Shown here piece by piece: positions 45,201-53,444 of a DNA stretch of 64,000 nt; the stretch's first letter is position 1, and every line of letters begins with the position of its first letter. Below the pieces are notes generated by a model, which saw nothing but the letters and a program-made list of their open reading frames with translations, had not been told where the DNA came from and did not search any database. This DNA comes from Desulfobacterales bacterium HSG16 (GTDB taxonomy: Bacteria; Desulfobacterota; Desulfobacteria; Desulfobacterales; HSG16). Both the position numbers and the translations under genes were made by a program. The stretch covers positions 1-64,000 of the forward strand of contig JAUCGE010000009.1 in assembly GCA_030377965.1 (NCBI GenBank). Direction: 5' to 3'.

Positions 45201-46820
45201 GGGAAAGAACGTATTCCAGCTTTGCCTGAAGGAGCCAGGCCGGAGAATATCTTGTGGGCATTCAGATCAGGAAAAGCAGATGAACACAGGTTTGGAGTTA
45301 GACTCGAACGCCTTGAAACAGAAAAAACCGTTCCAATTCGAATCCTTCGCCAGGACATTGAATCTTTGATTGTTTCCGACGGCTTTGCTCTCAATGAAGT
45401 AAAGCTCAAGATCAAAAATCGCAGTCTTCAGTTTTTACCAGTTGATTTTCCCAAAGGATCTGAAATCTGGAGTGTCATGGTAGCTGGTCAGCCAGTCAGA
45501 CCGGTAGAAGGCAAAACCGATAGAAAAGGTTTGAAATCGATTTTGATACCCCTTGTTAAAAACGAAACCGGCGAAAGAGATTTTCATGTCCGGATTCTCT
45601 TTGTACTCCCCCTGCCTTCTACGATGAAAACAATGGGAAATCTTTCACCTCCCATGATTAAAATTCCAAATATCGCTGTCGGAAAAAGCACCTGGACACT
45701 TTTTCTTCCCGAAGTTTATACATATCATAAATTTGAGCATAACATGAACGATACTTCATGGTCTCTTATAGAAGCTGATAAAGCTCTCGAACTGGCCAAC
45801 GAATTCACATACTGGACCCAGATAGCATCCACTTCTACCGGTGGTTTGAATAAAAACGCTCTTGACAACCGTCAGCGGGTTCTTGCGGAATTCAAGAATC
45901 AGGAAATGCAGGCACAGAACTATCGCCGATATGATTACGATTATGGAGCAGGTAGAAATTCCAGTTCAATCATATTCCAGGCCAAGGAATTGATAAGGAA
46001 AAATCAGGCACTGCCTGTTGATGGCAGGATGCATGCAGAACCAAAGCTTCCGAAAAGCAAATCTGGCAAAATAAAAACAGAGCAAAGAGCGCAGGTCAAA
46101 GGGTGGCAGATTCAGACACAGTCCTTTGCAGATCAGAAAGATGTGGGGGTTTCCATCTCCAATTTGATGAAAGTGCAGCAGGACTTGAAATCAAAAGAAT
46201 CCATAAGAAAGCCTGCCAAAATAAAGGGAAGGAAGAAAAAATCTTTGAAACGTCGTAAATCTGAGGTTCAAAAGATTCAAATGGCTCAAAAGAGAATAGT
46301 CGATCTGAAACCGGCTGGCAGAAGACAGATAGCAAAAGAAGATGCCTATGGATGGGACAACGAAAAAACGCAAGCTGTTGATATACATGAAGATGGTCTG
46401 TACGAGCCTATGGAAGAAATGGAAGAACCATCTGCAGCAGTAACAAATCAGGTTGATGCCGGCCTTGGATATGAGGCAAATCGATCCGAGGCCGAAAAAC
46501 CAGCCAGGCCGCAAAAACCAAGCATGCCTCAAAAACCAGCCCCTGTCCAGCAGTCAATCTTGAAACACAAGCCGGCGCAGCCTCTTGTTCAGAGTATGCT
46601 GATAAAGGGTATGAGGTCTATGGATATCAAGATTCCGGAAAAAGGCAGGCGATTTCATTTTATGAAGCTTGGCGGCAATCCAGAATTATCTGTTTCTTAT
46701 ATTAAAAAAAGCTTTTATACCAGCCTGGGTTTTGTTCTTTTTTTGTGCGGCATAATCGTGGTTTCGATTTTTATTCTGAGACGAAGGATTTTATCAAATA
46801 AGAGAATCAGCATGAAATAA
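39201..46820 (+). CDS. Giant two-unit extracytoplasmic beta-rich membrane protein (unknown family)
   Basis: A 2539-residue protein. Residues 1-50 derive largely from an inserted palindrome. A signal-like helix follows (ACFFIFAVFVVVSAIVF), then IIRIPVSDMKAV and EGIFIPYSEYRDLYER at about 94-125 open unit 1. Unit 1 ends with membrane helices at about 1182-1255 (FFMLILFFTIGWFL and others). A second signal-like helix (about 1263-1283; AAIICFVIIINPLCF) leads straight to ETKIYIPYEPSF and PVYIPTQDYFNLKF, opening unit 2. The end has a Lys/Gln-rich coiled region, a PQKPSMPQKPAP linker and a final membrane helix (SLGFVLFLCGIIVVSIFIL). The layout implies fusion of two ancestral genes like the upstream one. 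No catalytic motif is seen; a surface or periplasmic structural role is likely. Confidence 0.8.
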   Translation: MSIPSYMKILVPTLRAGMQSGRFSSRCDKYRTPVKNSCVPHGNENADTLSIWKSLKACFFIFAVFVVVSAIVFQAKDSDAKQTRQDNTLKEHIIRIPVSDMKAVTDKQAEGIFIPYSEYRDLYERAKKAFFSKKGEKNNMMPSQMPFITQAIIKGKYRKNLIRFSASFIIVNNREEPVKMPLSFKKVKLRTISLNKNPVHLEDKNGIPIILISEPGVHELSVEFDVDVRFHAKKAVVEFEIPEPVMGEIEIVSTDMADIRFSGLPMMAKTPISVLSSHIKFGHIKFGHTTSDHMKPGQIINKNRYKIAGFIGQQSQISVLIDQKALREDTGQYISSMEQHRLYVSDDIINARLDYKIDVKGAALAHLNLEIPSMLHILDLSGPAISGWKRFENTVRVDFYTPVTRSTRMKIKAYQYMNSNTKSGTAADVRASYKDIKIEDLFKRRGELAIYYADHIRMKIENHANCRIFSDSYTTGANDPDFPADKYTLFRRYQLFHLPAKIDFSISKPKSSIFVAVQQSFKISKSKLTLDAQLTLSGFLKPVSRFVFSWPSGYFVKKAEAVINGKKIIISHEKDAAGKSLIVETGKYAGMKDSIRFIFQSEMIRNFDSEASRFQKVDIPVIMFSDADKIKGTFSILLDEKLEIEDVSVKGLTPSNTNACDARISTPVDEDRLEKFIYDFSAAANVSGVARVVEKKAHVGSQSVIYVSIDEDIIQANAFVRYNISKPGVKDFYIAVSKWKGSKIDIKGADIKEKNRITNISKSRLKEMDSAKKYSDDTFEIWHVILQKEFAGEYVLHVNYQKKAAAFSNFSDLPLPVPLNVGSDNGYIVIEAGPNTDIRVEKEGLNEIESHECPKWPPYEPSRRVIKSLRYFVRSFTCRIKVSAQKEMPVLSAIAQQEKIRIVIGKDSDMFFEYRYLIKNSGLQFLNMTLPVGYTLWGAEINNKGIKPRRKLRLNRKMLADKNLGKNSGNLLIPLPLQNGEDVFNLRLFGIIENTRNQSSWSLNSFQSITMKIPCLESEVEINYPDTWSLFTARGNFPDLERPTENAVFFDCIKTFFSGISCMKYSAHKLPPSVKEKTAMMSRERDQMLQLESSRIGSDVNAPGMPVDRISGMGESKDAMRDSDKGAYLKQKKSEASYVKIKGLSSLSFDFAGSGTLVTFKKNWGNADINIRFIPDGFKQSVRFFMLILFFTIGWFLRKKGVLHPFKYMIFITIIFTLLSYAGTKHLIFVFNGAVQGAFFWWVASIFFRHEKDAGQQHNLAKSAAIICFVIIINPLCFVENADAKKPEVFPETKIYIPYEPSFEHADEFLPDEPGDGKNDPVYIPTQDYFNLKFIADPPDHLPQKEVVFDNPFDIACMETTGQIENDQARFMTRIDLDINRENWVMVQLPFKNIYVDEIKLDSRKVPVINRLDTYEIPVFGKGRHMITITYETRIVSLQGRQKIDFIFPKILCSEFVINLSAKDVITDIAHPGSGYEIKKNMTGHEINFSGAGQNRFSMSWFPRRVSDIKQAPLNFIECRVRMFMEEDHLNFNQNCVIRTEKGIPGSISFTMPPELIVEDLVSESVREWKIDRINGQFILFVIFKQDVKSQNINLEIKGKQFITPKKSVDVLFLKPFPVHRIHGTLEIYGNRQFKVLVNDIKNLKPSFKDGNTGNKKSRIRGSWQMKKRFDFISSDIHAEILYQAVEKFATGKISYGYHVFENRIYLKLAADIDVRSGAIDSISFKMPEGYMVSEIRAKDISDPVIDQKQSPKKEKFAHIFFRHSVKGKIKVYGVFEKPLSDLNKVSIEAVTIDELDKLAGSVVSVFFPEGYKIRQKKIEGITAAAVPGSNRNQADSTTEKNVRYDYDSKTAHFKALFDVEKSDPVVDVVKVNFIKAMDNRIDVRTLCILDIRHAPSDRFLIRIPVFLKDRVNIKGDNISAIFKQEDKIGNVEITVRFAPKIRQSCMLELSYSHYLTDSDDFFLPDISFPEAANTMEFIAVETDTSSPLKPLIEGRLYEIGKERIPALPEGARPENILWAFRSGKADEHRFGVRLERLETEKTVPIRILRQDIESLIVSDGFALNEVKLKIKNRSLQFLPVDFPKGSEIWSVMVAGQPVRPVEGKTDRKGLKSILIPLVKNETGERDFHVRILFVLPLPSTMKTMGNLSPPMIKIPNIAVGKSTWTLFLPEVYTYHKFEHNMNDTSWSLIEADKALELANEFTYWTQIASTSTGGLNKNALDNRQRVLAEFKNQEMQAQNYRRYDYDYGAGRNSSSIIFQAKELIRKNQALPVDGRMHAEPKLPKSKSGKIKTEQRAQVKGWQIQTQSFADQKDVGVSISNLMKVQQDLKSKESIRKPAKIKGRKKKSLKRRKSEVQKIQMAQKRIVDLKPAGRRQIAKEDAYGWDNEKTQAVDIHEDGLYEPMEEMEEPSAAVTNQVDAGLGYEANRSEAEKPARPQKPSMPQKPAPVQQSILKHKPAQPLVQSMLIKGMRSMDIKIPEKGRRFHFMKLGGNPELSVSYIKKSFYTSLGFVLFLCGIIVVSIFILRRRILSNKRISMK
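39225..39335. repeat. 111-bp palindromic element inserted in frame in the giant gene
   Basis: The ends are ATCCTCGTTCCCACGCTCCG and, inverted, ATTCTCGTTTCCATGCGGAA, matching at 22 of 29 positions. The centre has the palindrome GGACGATTTTCGTCC (39261-39275). This CTCGTTCCCACGCTCCG type of sequence is a known kind of extragenic repeat. At 111 bp it is a multiple of three and has no stop in the gene's frame, so it adds 37 codons before the signal helix. Confidence 0.8.
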
Positions 46821-47697
46821 GGGGTAATCGCCTTAAAATTTCATCTGCTGCCACTCCGCCAAAAAGGATAATGGAGATAGCGCTGTTCATATGAAAAAAT
46901 GCGACAGGAACCCTGCTCAAATCATCTGGTTTGACCATTTTATGTTCAGCATAATATAGACCGGCTATAATAATCACTGCCAGGTTATAAGCATAGTTCA
47001 TTTTAAATGATTGAGAAATCATGATAAGAAAAAAGATCGAAAAAATATGCAGGACAGATGAAATCAGAAGAGACCGCCTGATACCGAACCTGACAGGCAT
47101 GGAAAACAGCCCTTCTTCTTTATCGAACTGCATATCCTGGCAGGAAAAGAGAATATCGAATCCTGCTATATAAGTCATCAGTGCCAGAGAAAAATAGAGA
47201 ATTGGCCAGTGAAAGTTCCCGGCAAGCGCAATCCAGGTTCCGAGAGGAGCTAAGGATATGGCAAATCCGAGATAGATATGGGCAAACCAGGTAAACCGCT
47301 TTGTATAGGAATAGGACAAAAGAATAGCGAGTACTGGAAATGAAAGGTAAAAGCATAGTTTCGACAACATTGCTGCTGCAAAAATAAAAAGAATTGAAAA
47401 AAGAATTACAAAACCAGCTGCGGCCGATACGGAAAGTTTTCCCGCCGGAATTTCCCTTTGAGCAGTACGGGGATTTTTTGAATCGAATCTTAAATCCACA
47501 ATTCGATTGAATCCCATTGCAGCGGATCTTGCGCCTGCCATAGCCAGCAGAATCCAGAAAATACTTTTAAGTGTCACTGGGCTGACCCGGTTGGCAAGCA
47601 CTGCCGCTGAAAGAGCAAATGGCAGTGCGAACAGCGTATGACTGAACTTGATCATACGGCCATAGACCGTTATTCGTTCGATAAAATGCTTTAACAT
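46807..47697 (-). CDS. UbiA-family prenyltransferase, probably menaquinone-pathway (MqnP-like)
   Basis: A 296-residue integral membrane enzyme with about eight to nine helices. The first Asp-rich motif is GFNRIVDLRFDSKNPRTAQR (NRxxDxxxDxxNxRT). The second is SCQDMQFDKEEG (DxxxD). These bind the prenyl diphosphate through magnesium. Its likely role is attachment of the polyprenyl tail to the naphthoate or benzoate ring. Enzymes annotated as putative 4-hydroxybenzoate polyprenyltransferase of this kind act in futalosine menaquinone synthesis in anaerobes. No other quinone gene is nearby. Its ATG overlaps the stop of the hybrid kinase gene by seven bases, an odd partner. Its 3' end overlaps the giant gene's by 14 bases. 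Confidence 0.88.
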   Translation of the reverse strand: MLKHFIERITVYGRMIKFSHTLFALPFALSAAVLANRVSPVTLKSIFWILLAMAGARSAAMGFNRIVDLRFDSKNPRTAQREIPAGKLSVSAAAGFVILFSILFIFAAAMLSKLCFYLSFPVLAILLSYSYTKRFTWFAHIYLGFAISLAPLGTWIALAGNFHWPILYFSLALMTYIAGFDILFSCQDMQFDKEEGLFSMPVRFGIRRSLLISSVLHIFSIFFLIMISQSFKMNYAYNLAVIIIAGLYYAEHKMVKPDDLSRVPVAFFHMNSAISIILFGGVAADEILRRLPLISC

Positions 47698-50600
47698 TTT
47701 TCAAATTCTTTAATCTGTTTCAATATTTTCAATGCCTCATCAAAATCGAATTGTCCGATAAAATCACCCAGATTGTCAAATCGTTCTGCCTGGTCTTTAT
47801 CTTGTGGTTCCTGACTTGCAGAAATCAAGGCTTTGATTTCTGTAAAACAGGCTTCCGCTTCAACCGGGGCCATTTCCAAAAGGCTCGCTTCGAGAGAATC
47901 CAGAAGATCTACAAGGCTGGTCTGATCCAAAATATCTGAAAAATTTTCAGCGGTATCAGATTCTTCTGCCTCGTTGGCTTCAAGAAAGGACTTTATTGTC
48001 AAAAGAGCTTCTTCCGTTTTTTCCAGATTAACTGCCATTACTTCCTGATCTTTTTTGACGCAGGCATTTTCCAGAACTCTTGCTGCATTTTCCAGGTCTT
48101 TGGCTGAAATATTTCCAGCAGCACCTTTTATGGAATGAGCCATTATTCTGGCATCATCGTATTTTTCTTTTTCAATCAAATCTTTGAATGAAAAAGAAAA
48201 GTTTTTATTTTCATCGTAAAAACCTTTGACAATTTTTAAAAAAAGATCACCTTCACCTCCGATACGTTTTATTCCTGCCTGAATATCGAATCCGGAAAAT
48301 TCGATGGCACACAGACGATCTGATACGTTATCGCCGGATACATTATCACCGGATACAGGCTCATCTGTTGGTATCTGGCTGATTTCGATATTATATGGTT
48401 TTTGCGGCAGATTGTTTAAAATTGCTGTAAACAATTCCTGCCTGTTGATAGGTTTTGCCACATATCCGTTCATCCCGGCTTCGATACATCTGTCTTTATC
48501 TCCAGACATGACATGAGCGGTCATGGCTATAATTGGTAAATCTTTTATTCCGAGTTTTTTGCGGATGATTCTGGTGGCTTCAAGTCCATCAAGCACCGGC
48601 ATCTGTATATCCATCAGCACAATATCAAATTTTTCATTTTTTACAGCCTCCACGGCCTCCTGTCCGTTTACTCTGTTCTCGACATTATTTATGCCTGCCC
48701 GATTAAGAATTGCCGTTGCAACACGTTGATTTGTAGAATTGTCTTCGACCAGCAGGACATGAACATCTGAAAAAATTTCATGAAAATCTGAATCTTTTTC
48801 GACTTTTTTCAGTTTTGTGGATTCCTGCCCGAAAATTTTCAGCATGGCATCCAGAAGAATCGACTGTCTGACCGGTTTTTTTAAAAATCTTTCAACACCG
48901 ATTTCTTCAGTTCTGTTAAACTCGTCCGAGCCATGATTCTGGCTACCAATCATAAGAATGGGTGGAGTTTCGATACTGTATGCCTTGATCTTTTTTAAAA
49001 CCTGGATACCTCCATTATCAAGCAGATCATAATCTATGATCAGCAGGTCGAAGTTCTCCTGATCTTTGAGGGCGTTATCATATATCGAAACAGCTTCATA
49101 CCCTGTTTTTACGCAAAATGTCCTGCATCCAAAAGATACCAGAAACCGCATCAAAATGGATCTTGAAGATGAATTGCTATCAGCGAGCATGACTTTTATA
49201 TCTTGCAGGATATGATTATCTTCTTCAGAAACCTGGGAAAAAGATGCTGTGAAGAAAAAAGCAGCTCCCTTTTTGTGGTCACTTTCGATCCATATACTGC
49301 CGTCCATCATGTTAACTATTCGTTTGCATATGGCAAGCCCTAGACCTGTTCCTCCGTACTTGCGGGTCGTAGAACCGTCTGCCTGAATAAAAGCATCGAA
49401 AAGCTTGGCGCAAATATCAGGATGTATACCTATCCCTGTATCCTTGACAGAAAACAAGAGTTCAATCTTATCTGGTTTGGTTTGATTCAGTTTTTCAAAT
49501 TCAAGTTTTTCAGGATTAAAATATTCAAGTTTTTCAAGATCACAATCCTTAATATCAAAATTTTCGGGTAGATTTTTAATAGAAACGCGGATTTCACCCT
49601 GCTGGGTAAATTTGAAGGCATTTGCTATGAGATTGATCAATACCTGGCGCAGACGAAGAGGATCTCCGATGATCTTTTGGGGAACATTCGGATCTATATC
49701 CACTATAAAATCGAGATTTTTTTCAGAGATTTTTTCAAAGAAAATATCATAAATATCATCAACAATTTCGGTTAAAGAAAAAGGAATGTAATCGAAATGG
49801 AGCCTGCCTGCTTCTATCTTTGAAAAATCGAGAATATCGTTTATAAGTCCTAACAGAGATTTTGCAGACATAAGGACAATATTGAGATATTCCTCCTGTC
49901 CTTCTTCAGGACTTGTATCAATGGCCAGTTCACAGGCTCCGATAATTCCGTTCATGGGAGTCCTGATCTCATGGCTCATGTTGGCAAGAAATTCTCCTTT
50001 GGCAATACTTGCCGCCTCTGCTTTGCTGGCCAGGTGTCGGGCATTTTCCATTGCAACTTTCAGGCTCTGGTTAGCCTCTTTGAGCTGCCATGTACGCTGG
50101 GTAACTCGTTCTTCAAGTTCTTCGGCAAGATTCCTGAGTATCTTTTCTGTTTTTTTGCGCTCTGTAATGTCTGAAACCAGCGCAAAAATTCCTGTGAGAT
50201 TTCCATCTGCATCCCGAATAAGGGATCTGGACAGACTCACCTCTATCATGCTTCCATCTTTTTTCTTTCTGATGAGTTCGGTATAAGGCAGTTGTTCTCC
50301 TCTGAGGGCTTTTTCATGCAGTTGTCTGAACTCTTTTTGATTAGCCTTTGGAATTATGGGATTTTCCCTTCCAAGCACATCTTCTTCCGTCCAACCGAAA
50401 GTTTTTTCAGCAGCCTGGTTCCATATCATAATTTTCCCATCCATATCCATAGCAATAATAGGAATCGGAGAAGCTTGAATCAAAGATGCCAGAGTCTGGT
50501 TCATTTCCTGGAGTTGGGCTTCCACCAGACACCGCTCTTCAATATCTTTATTAAGTTTTTCATTTAATTCTGCCAGTTCGGAGGTTCTCTGGCTGACTTT

Positions 50601-51140
50601 TTGCTCAAGATTTTCCTGTATCTCAAAAATCCGGCGTTCGTTGAGCCATTTGGAACTCAGAGATGATGCAAACTGAAAAATTTCCTGTGGATGAAAGGGC
50701 TTTTGAATATAGAGCAGTTTATGAACAGGAGGTATCCGCCTGGCGATCTGCACCGGATTAATATCCGAATAACCTGTTACAATCACGATTTCTATATGAG
50801 AATCAAGCTTGCGGATTCTTTCGGCTGTCAGGATACCATCAGGGCCGGGGGGCATATTTACATCAAGAAATGCAACGGAAAAAGGACGCAGCTCCCGCAA
50901 TGAATCTTTGACAGCAGCAACGGCTTCGTTTCCCTGTCTGCATGACACGACTTCGAATCGCATGTTTGGTTCATTTAAAGCAGGTGCTGTTCCAAAAAGT
51001 CTGCCTTTCAGAGCATCCATTTCTAATGATAGCTGATCCTGATCTTCTTCTGGATACAGAACATCGTTGTATAGATCAAGAATAAACGGCTCGTCATCCG
51101 CTGCAAGAATCCGTACCTGATCCGGCACAATTTCGTTCAT
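47691..51140 (-). CDS. Hybrid histidine kinase REC-PAS-HisKA-HATPase-REC-REC-Hpt
   Basis: A 1149-residue cytoplasmic kinase. The N-terminal REC has ILAADDEPFILD, with an unusual ~35-residue insertion (about 25-60) before the strand carrying the acceptor in AFLDVNMPPGPDG. A coiled coil (to about 240) and PAS/PAC (SPIPIIAMDMDGKIMIWNQA) follow. HisKA has FLANMSHEIRTPMNG. HATPase has NLIANAFKFT and GGTGLGLAICKRI. A first C-terminal REC (KVMLADSNSSSRS) has a drifted acid pocket and may be a pseudo-receiver; the second is canonical (VLLVEDNSTNQRV; LMDIQMPVLDG). The Hpt His is in MAHSIKGAAGNIS. AGAGG precedes the ATG at 51140, ten bases after the CHASE4 kinase stop. The two kinases likely form one relay. 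Confidence 0.92.
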   Translation of the reverse strand: MNEIVPDQVRILAADDEPFILDLYNDVLYPEEDQDQLSLEMDALKGRLFGTAPALNEPNMRFEVVSCRQGNEAVAAVKDSLRELRPFSVAFLDVNMPPGPDGILTAERIRKLDSHIEIVIVTGYSDINPVQIARRIPPVHKLLYIQKPFHPQEIFQFASSLSSKWLNERRIFEIQENLEQKVSQRTSELAELNEKLNKDIEERCLVEAQLQEMNQTLASLIQASPIPIIAMDMDGKIMIWNQAAEKTFGWTEEDVLGRENPIIPKANQKEFRQLHEKALRGEQLPYTELIRKKKDGSMIEVSLSRSLIRDADGNLTGIFALVSDITERKKTEKILRNLAEELEERVTQRTWQLKEANQSLKVAMENARHLASKAEAASIAKGEFLANMSHEIRTPMNGIIGACELAIDTSPEEGQEEYLNIVLMSAKSLLGLINDILDFSKIEAGRLHFDYIPFSLTEIVDDIYDIFFEKISEKNLDFIVDIDPNVPQKIIGDPLRLRQVLINLIANAFKFTQQGEIRVSIKNLPENFDIKDCDLEKLEYFNPEKLEFEKLNQTKPDKIELLFSVKDTGIGIHPDICAKLFDAFIQADGSTTRKYGGTGLGLAICKRIVNMMDGSIWIESDHKKGAAFFFTASFSQVSEEDNHILQDIKVMLADSNSSSRSILMRFLVSFGCRTFCVKTGYEAVSIYDNALKDQENFDLLIIDYDLLDNGGIQVLKKIKAYSIETPPILMIGSQNHGSDEFNRTEEIGVERFLKKPVRQSILLDAMLKIFGQESTKLKKVEKDSDFHEIFSDVHVLLVEDNSTNQRVATAILNRAGINNVENRVNGQEAVEAVKNEKFDIVLMDIQMPVLDGLEATRIIRKKLGIKDLPIIAMTAHVMSGDKDRCIEAGMNGYVAKPINRQELFTAILNNLPQKPYNIEISQIPTDEPVSGDNVSGDNVSDRLCAIEFSGFDIQAGIKRIGGEGDLFLKIVKGFYDENKNFSFSFKDLIEKEKYDDARIMAHSIKGAAGNISAKDLENAARVLENACVKKDQEVMAVNLEKTEEALLTIKSFLEANEAEESDTAENFSDILDQTSLVDLLDSLEASLLEMAPVEAEACFTEIKALISASQEPQDKDQAERFDNLGDFIGQFDFDEALKILKQIKEFEKC

Positions 51141-51150
51141 TACAAAGCCT

Positions 51151-53058
51151 CTATACCTGTTTTGAATAATCAGCGGAAAGTTGCTTGGGCAGTACAATAT
51201 GAAAACAAACGCCCCTGGATAAACCGTCGTTACTGGCATATATCCTGCCATCCATAAGGGCTATCGTATTGGCACACCAGTGCAGCCCGATACTTGATAG
51301 ATGAATTTCTTTTTTTGTGGAATATCCTCGTTCGAAAATTCTGCTCATATCTTTTTGATTTATACCTCCCCCGTTATCGCAAATGCTTATGTGAATCATA
51401 TTTTTTTCATTTTTTTCAACATCTGCTTTAATCTGGATCTGTCCATTTTTGATTGCCAAAGCCTGAATGGATTCCACTGCATTGGACAAAATCTGAACCA
51501 GAATCTGGGTCAGCTCTATTCGTCTGGTCATAACAATTTCATCAGCAGAAACATTCTTATCAATACAAATTTTTATTGAATCATCCGAATCAGCCTCTGA
51601 CATTTGAATGGCATCCTGAATCATATCTGAAATAATGGCAGGCTCAGATACGTGTTCTATGGAAGCCCAATGTCTGTGGGCATCCAATATAGTTTCAATA
51701 TGGCCGATCTGTTTTGCAATATCGTTCAGCCCCACTGTGGTACTGACAGCGGTTTCCGCAAACTGTCTGTTAGCTAGAATCATAAACCGGATCATGTCCT
51801 GCCTGCGTTGTTTGTCTCCACTCTCCTGTTGCTCAAGTTCTTTGCCGGCCATCTCGGTTTCTGTGACAGGCAGTTTGTTGAAGCTGGCTTTCAGCCGGTC
51901 AACATTTCCTACTATTTCAATCAAGGAATTTCTGACATTGTGGATTATGTCAACAGACATGCGAGCCATTCCTGAGTAATAGGACTGATCGAGCAATTTT
52001 TTTTTCGATTCGGATAATTTCCTCAGCATTTTATCAAATTCTTTAGCCAGAGTTCCAATTTCATTCCTGCCAGAATCGACAGGTATGGAGAAATAACCGC
52101 TTTTTCCAAGTGACAGAACCTGATTTTTCAGATGAGTTATTGGCCCTACGACAAATTTTTGCAATAATAAAAGCATTATAAAAAGAAGGCTGATACCTGC
52201 AGTCAGTATTGAGATAAGGGCATATTCTATCGCAACTTTTCCCTTTGCCGTGATTTTTCGTGATATGGTTGCTTTCATCAAAAGCGCCGGTTTCCCCTCA
52301 ACATCTTGAAAAGCTGAATAAACAGCTATGTATTCATCGTTTTTTTCTTCGATAAAAAAAGGGGCGCTGTCTGTTAAACGGTTTGCTGTTTCTTTGTGTC
52401 TGTCTGGCGTTTTCCTGGATTGTATGGGAAAAATGGTAAAATTAACACGTATCTGTTCCACAAAAGTTTTTACCATACTGTCATCTAAAAAACGCCCCAT
52501 GATCAAAAAACCCTTTGGAGGTCCTTCGTTATCGTTATTTAAGATAGGCCGTGACGCTACAAGCATAGGCCCCTTACTGGTCATGAAAATCCCGGTAAGT
52601 TTAACGGATTCAAGGGGGATACTTTTGGTTTTATATTTTATCAAAGGATGAGATTTCAAAATATTTTTTTCGGGAAATTCCAAAAGATCCAATCGGGTTC
52701 CCTTCCTGTAATCATATATTTCTCCCCATATCACACGGCCTTCAATATCACATATATATATAAGGTTCAGACTGTTTACAGAAAAATTGCTGTGCGGCAG
52801 ATTTCTTTCCACGTAATCTTTGGAAGCAGTTTGAACGAACGTATATGTCTCATCCCATGCAGACCAGTCATGGCAGAGAGAATCTAAGTGATGGATATCT
52901 CTTTGGACAGCCTGCATTACTCGCATGGCATCCTTTTTTGCTTCATCATGCTCCAATGATACAAAAATAGGGTAAATAACTTGTTGCTGGATATAAAGCT
53001 CAAAAGTTCCATACAAAAGAAAAATTCCAAACAGGATAAAGACAACTTTTGATTTCAA
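51151..53058 (-). CDS. CHASE4-HAMP sensor histidine kinase, TTG (or ATT) start
   Basis: A 635-residue membrane kinase. An N-terminal membrane helix (VVFILFGIFLLYGTFEL) is followed by a CHASE4 periplasmic domain (about 35-250; signature HDWSAWDETYTFV). A second helix (YALISILTAGISLLFIMLLLL) leads into HAMP (about 300-350). The phospho-acceptor helix reads MARMSVDIIHNVRNSL, an H-box of the HNxxN kind rather than HExxT/N. HATPase has LSNAVESIQAL, DNGGGIN and FERGYSTK. No ATG precedes the first helix in frame. TTG at 53058 is the nearest candidate but lies ~20 bases from the AGAGG; an ATT at 53070 has ideal spacing. CHASE4 ligand unknown. First gene of a three-gene operon. Confidence 0.88.
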   Translation of the reverse strand: MKSKVVFILFGIFLLYGTFELYIQQQVIYPIFVSLEHDEAKKDAMRVMQAVQRDIHHLDSLCHDWSAWDETYTFVQTASKDYVERNLPHSNFSVNSLNLIYICDIEGRVIWGEIYDYRKGTRLDLLEFPEKNILKSHPLIKYKTKSIPLESVKLTGIFMTSKGPMLVASRPILNNDNEGPPKGFLIMGRFLDDSMVKTFVEQIRVNFTIFPIQSRKTPDRHKETANRLTDSAPFFIEEKNDEYIAVYSAFQDVEGKPALLMKATISRKITAKGKVAIEYALISILTAGISLLFIMLLLLQKFVVGPITHLKNQVLSLGKSGYFSIPVDSGRNEIGTLAKEFDKMLRKLSESKKKLLDQSYYSGMARMSVDIIHNVRNSLIEIVGNVDRLKASFNKLPVTETEMAGKELEQQESGDKQRRQDMIRFMILANRQFAETAVSTTVGLNDIAKQIGHIETILDAHRHWASIEHVSEPAIISDMIQDAIQMSEADSDDSIKICIDKNVSADEIVMTRRIELTQILVQILSNAVESIQALAIKNGQIQIKADVEKNEKNMIHISICDNGGGINQKDMSRIFERGYSTKKEIHLSSIGLHWCANTIALMDGRIYASNDGLSRGVCFHIVLPKQLSADYSKQV

Positions 53059-53383
53059 TGAGTTTAAAATGAAAGCCTACCTCTCCCATGTTTTAAAAAG
53101 AGTTATTTGAAAGCCTGTTAAGTCTTTCTGTAAAAGTTCTGTCATATTGCAGAGACTGCTTTAGCTGCATGATGGCAGGTTTTGAATTTGTTTATGACAA
53201 CAGAAAACTGACCCGCCTGGTTGTTTCATTTTATGCTGTGAAACTTTTGCACAGAGAGTTATCTTATCAGAAGAAGGGAAAAAATGCAATATGGATAAAA
53301 AGCATGTTTTTTTGATGTTCAACCTTAATACCTGAAGAATTCTGCCTGAAAAAGATGGATGAACGCCTGCAAAAAGCCTGTCC

Positions 53384-53411
53384 TTGCAAATATTGAAACT
53401 TATGATATAAT
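53384..53411 (+). promoter_or_regulatory. Sigma70-type promoter of the KamA-family gene
   Basis: TTGCAA (53384-53389) and a perfect TATAAT (53406-53411) are 16 bases apart. AAGGAGG lies just before the ATG at 53445, so the leader is about 28 bases. The rest of the 386-bp divergent gap (53059-53444) shows no gene and no further signal that I can support. Confidence 0.65.
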
Positions 53412-53444
53412 AGATCGGTTGTCCTAACAAAACAAGGAGGTATT

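Noticed and set aside
39201-46820. Non-ribosomal peptide or polyketide synthase
   Set aside because: The length invites the thought, but there is no adenylation, condensation, ketosynthase or carrier motif; signal and membrane helices show an envelope protein.
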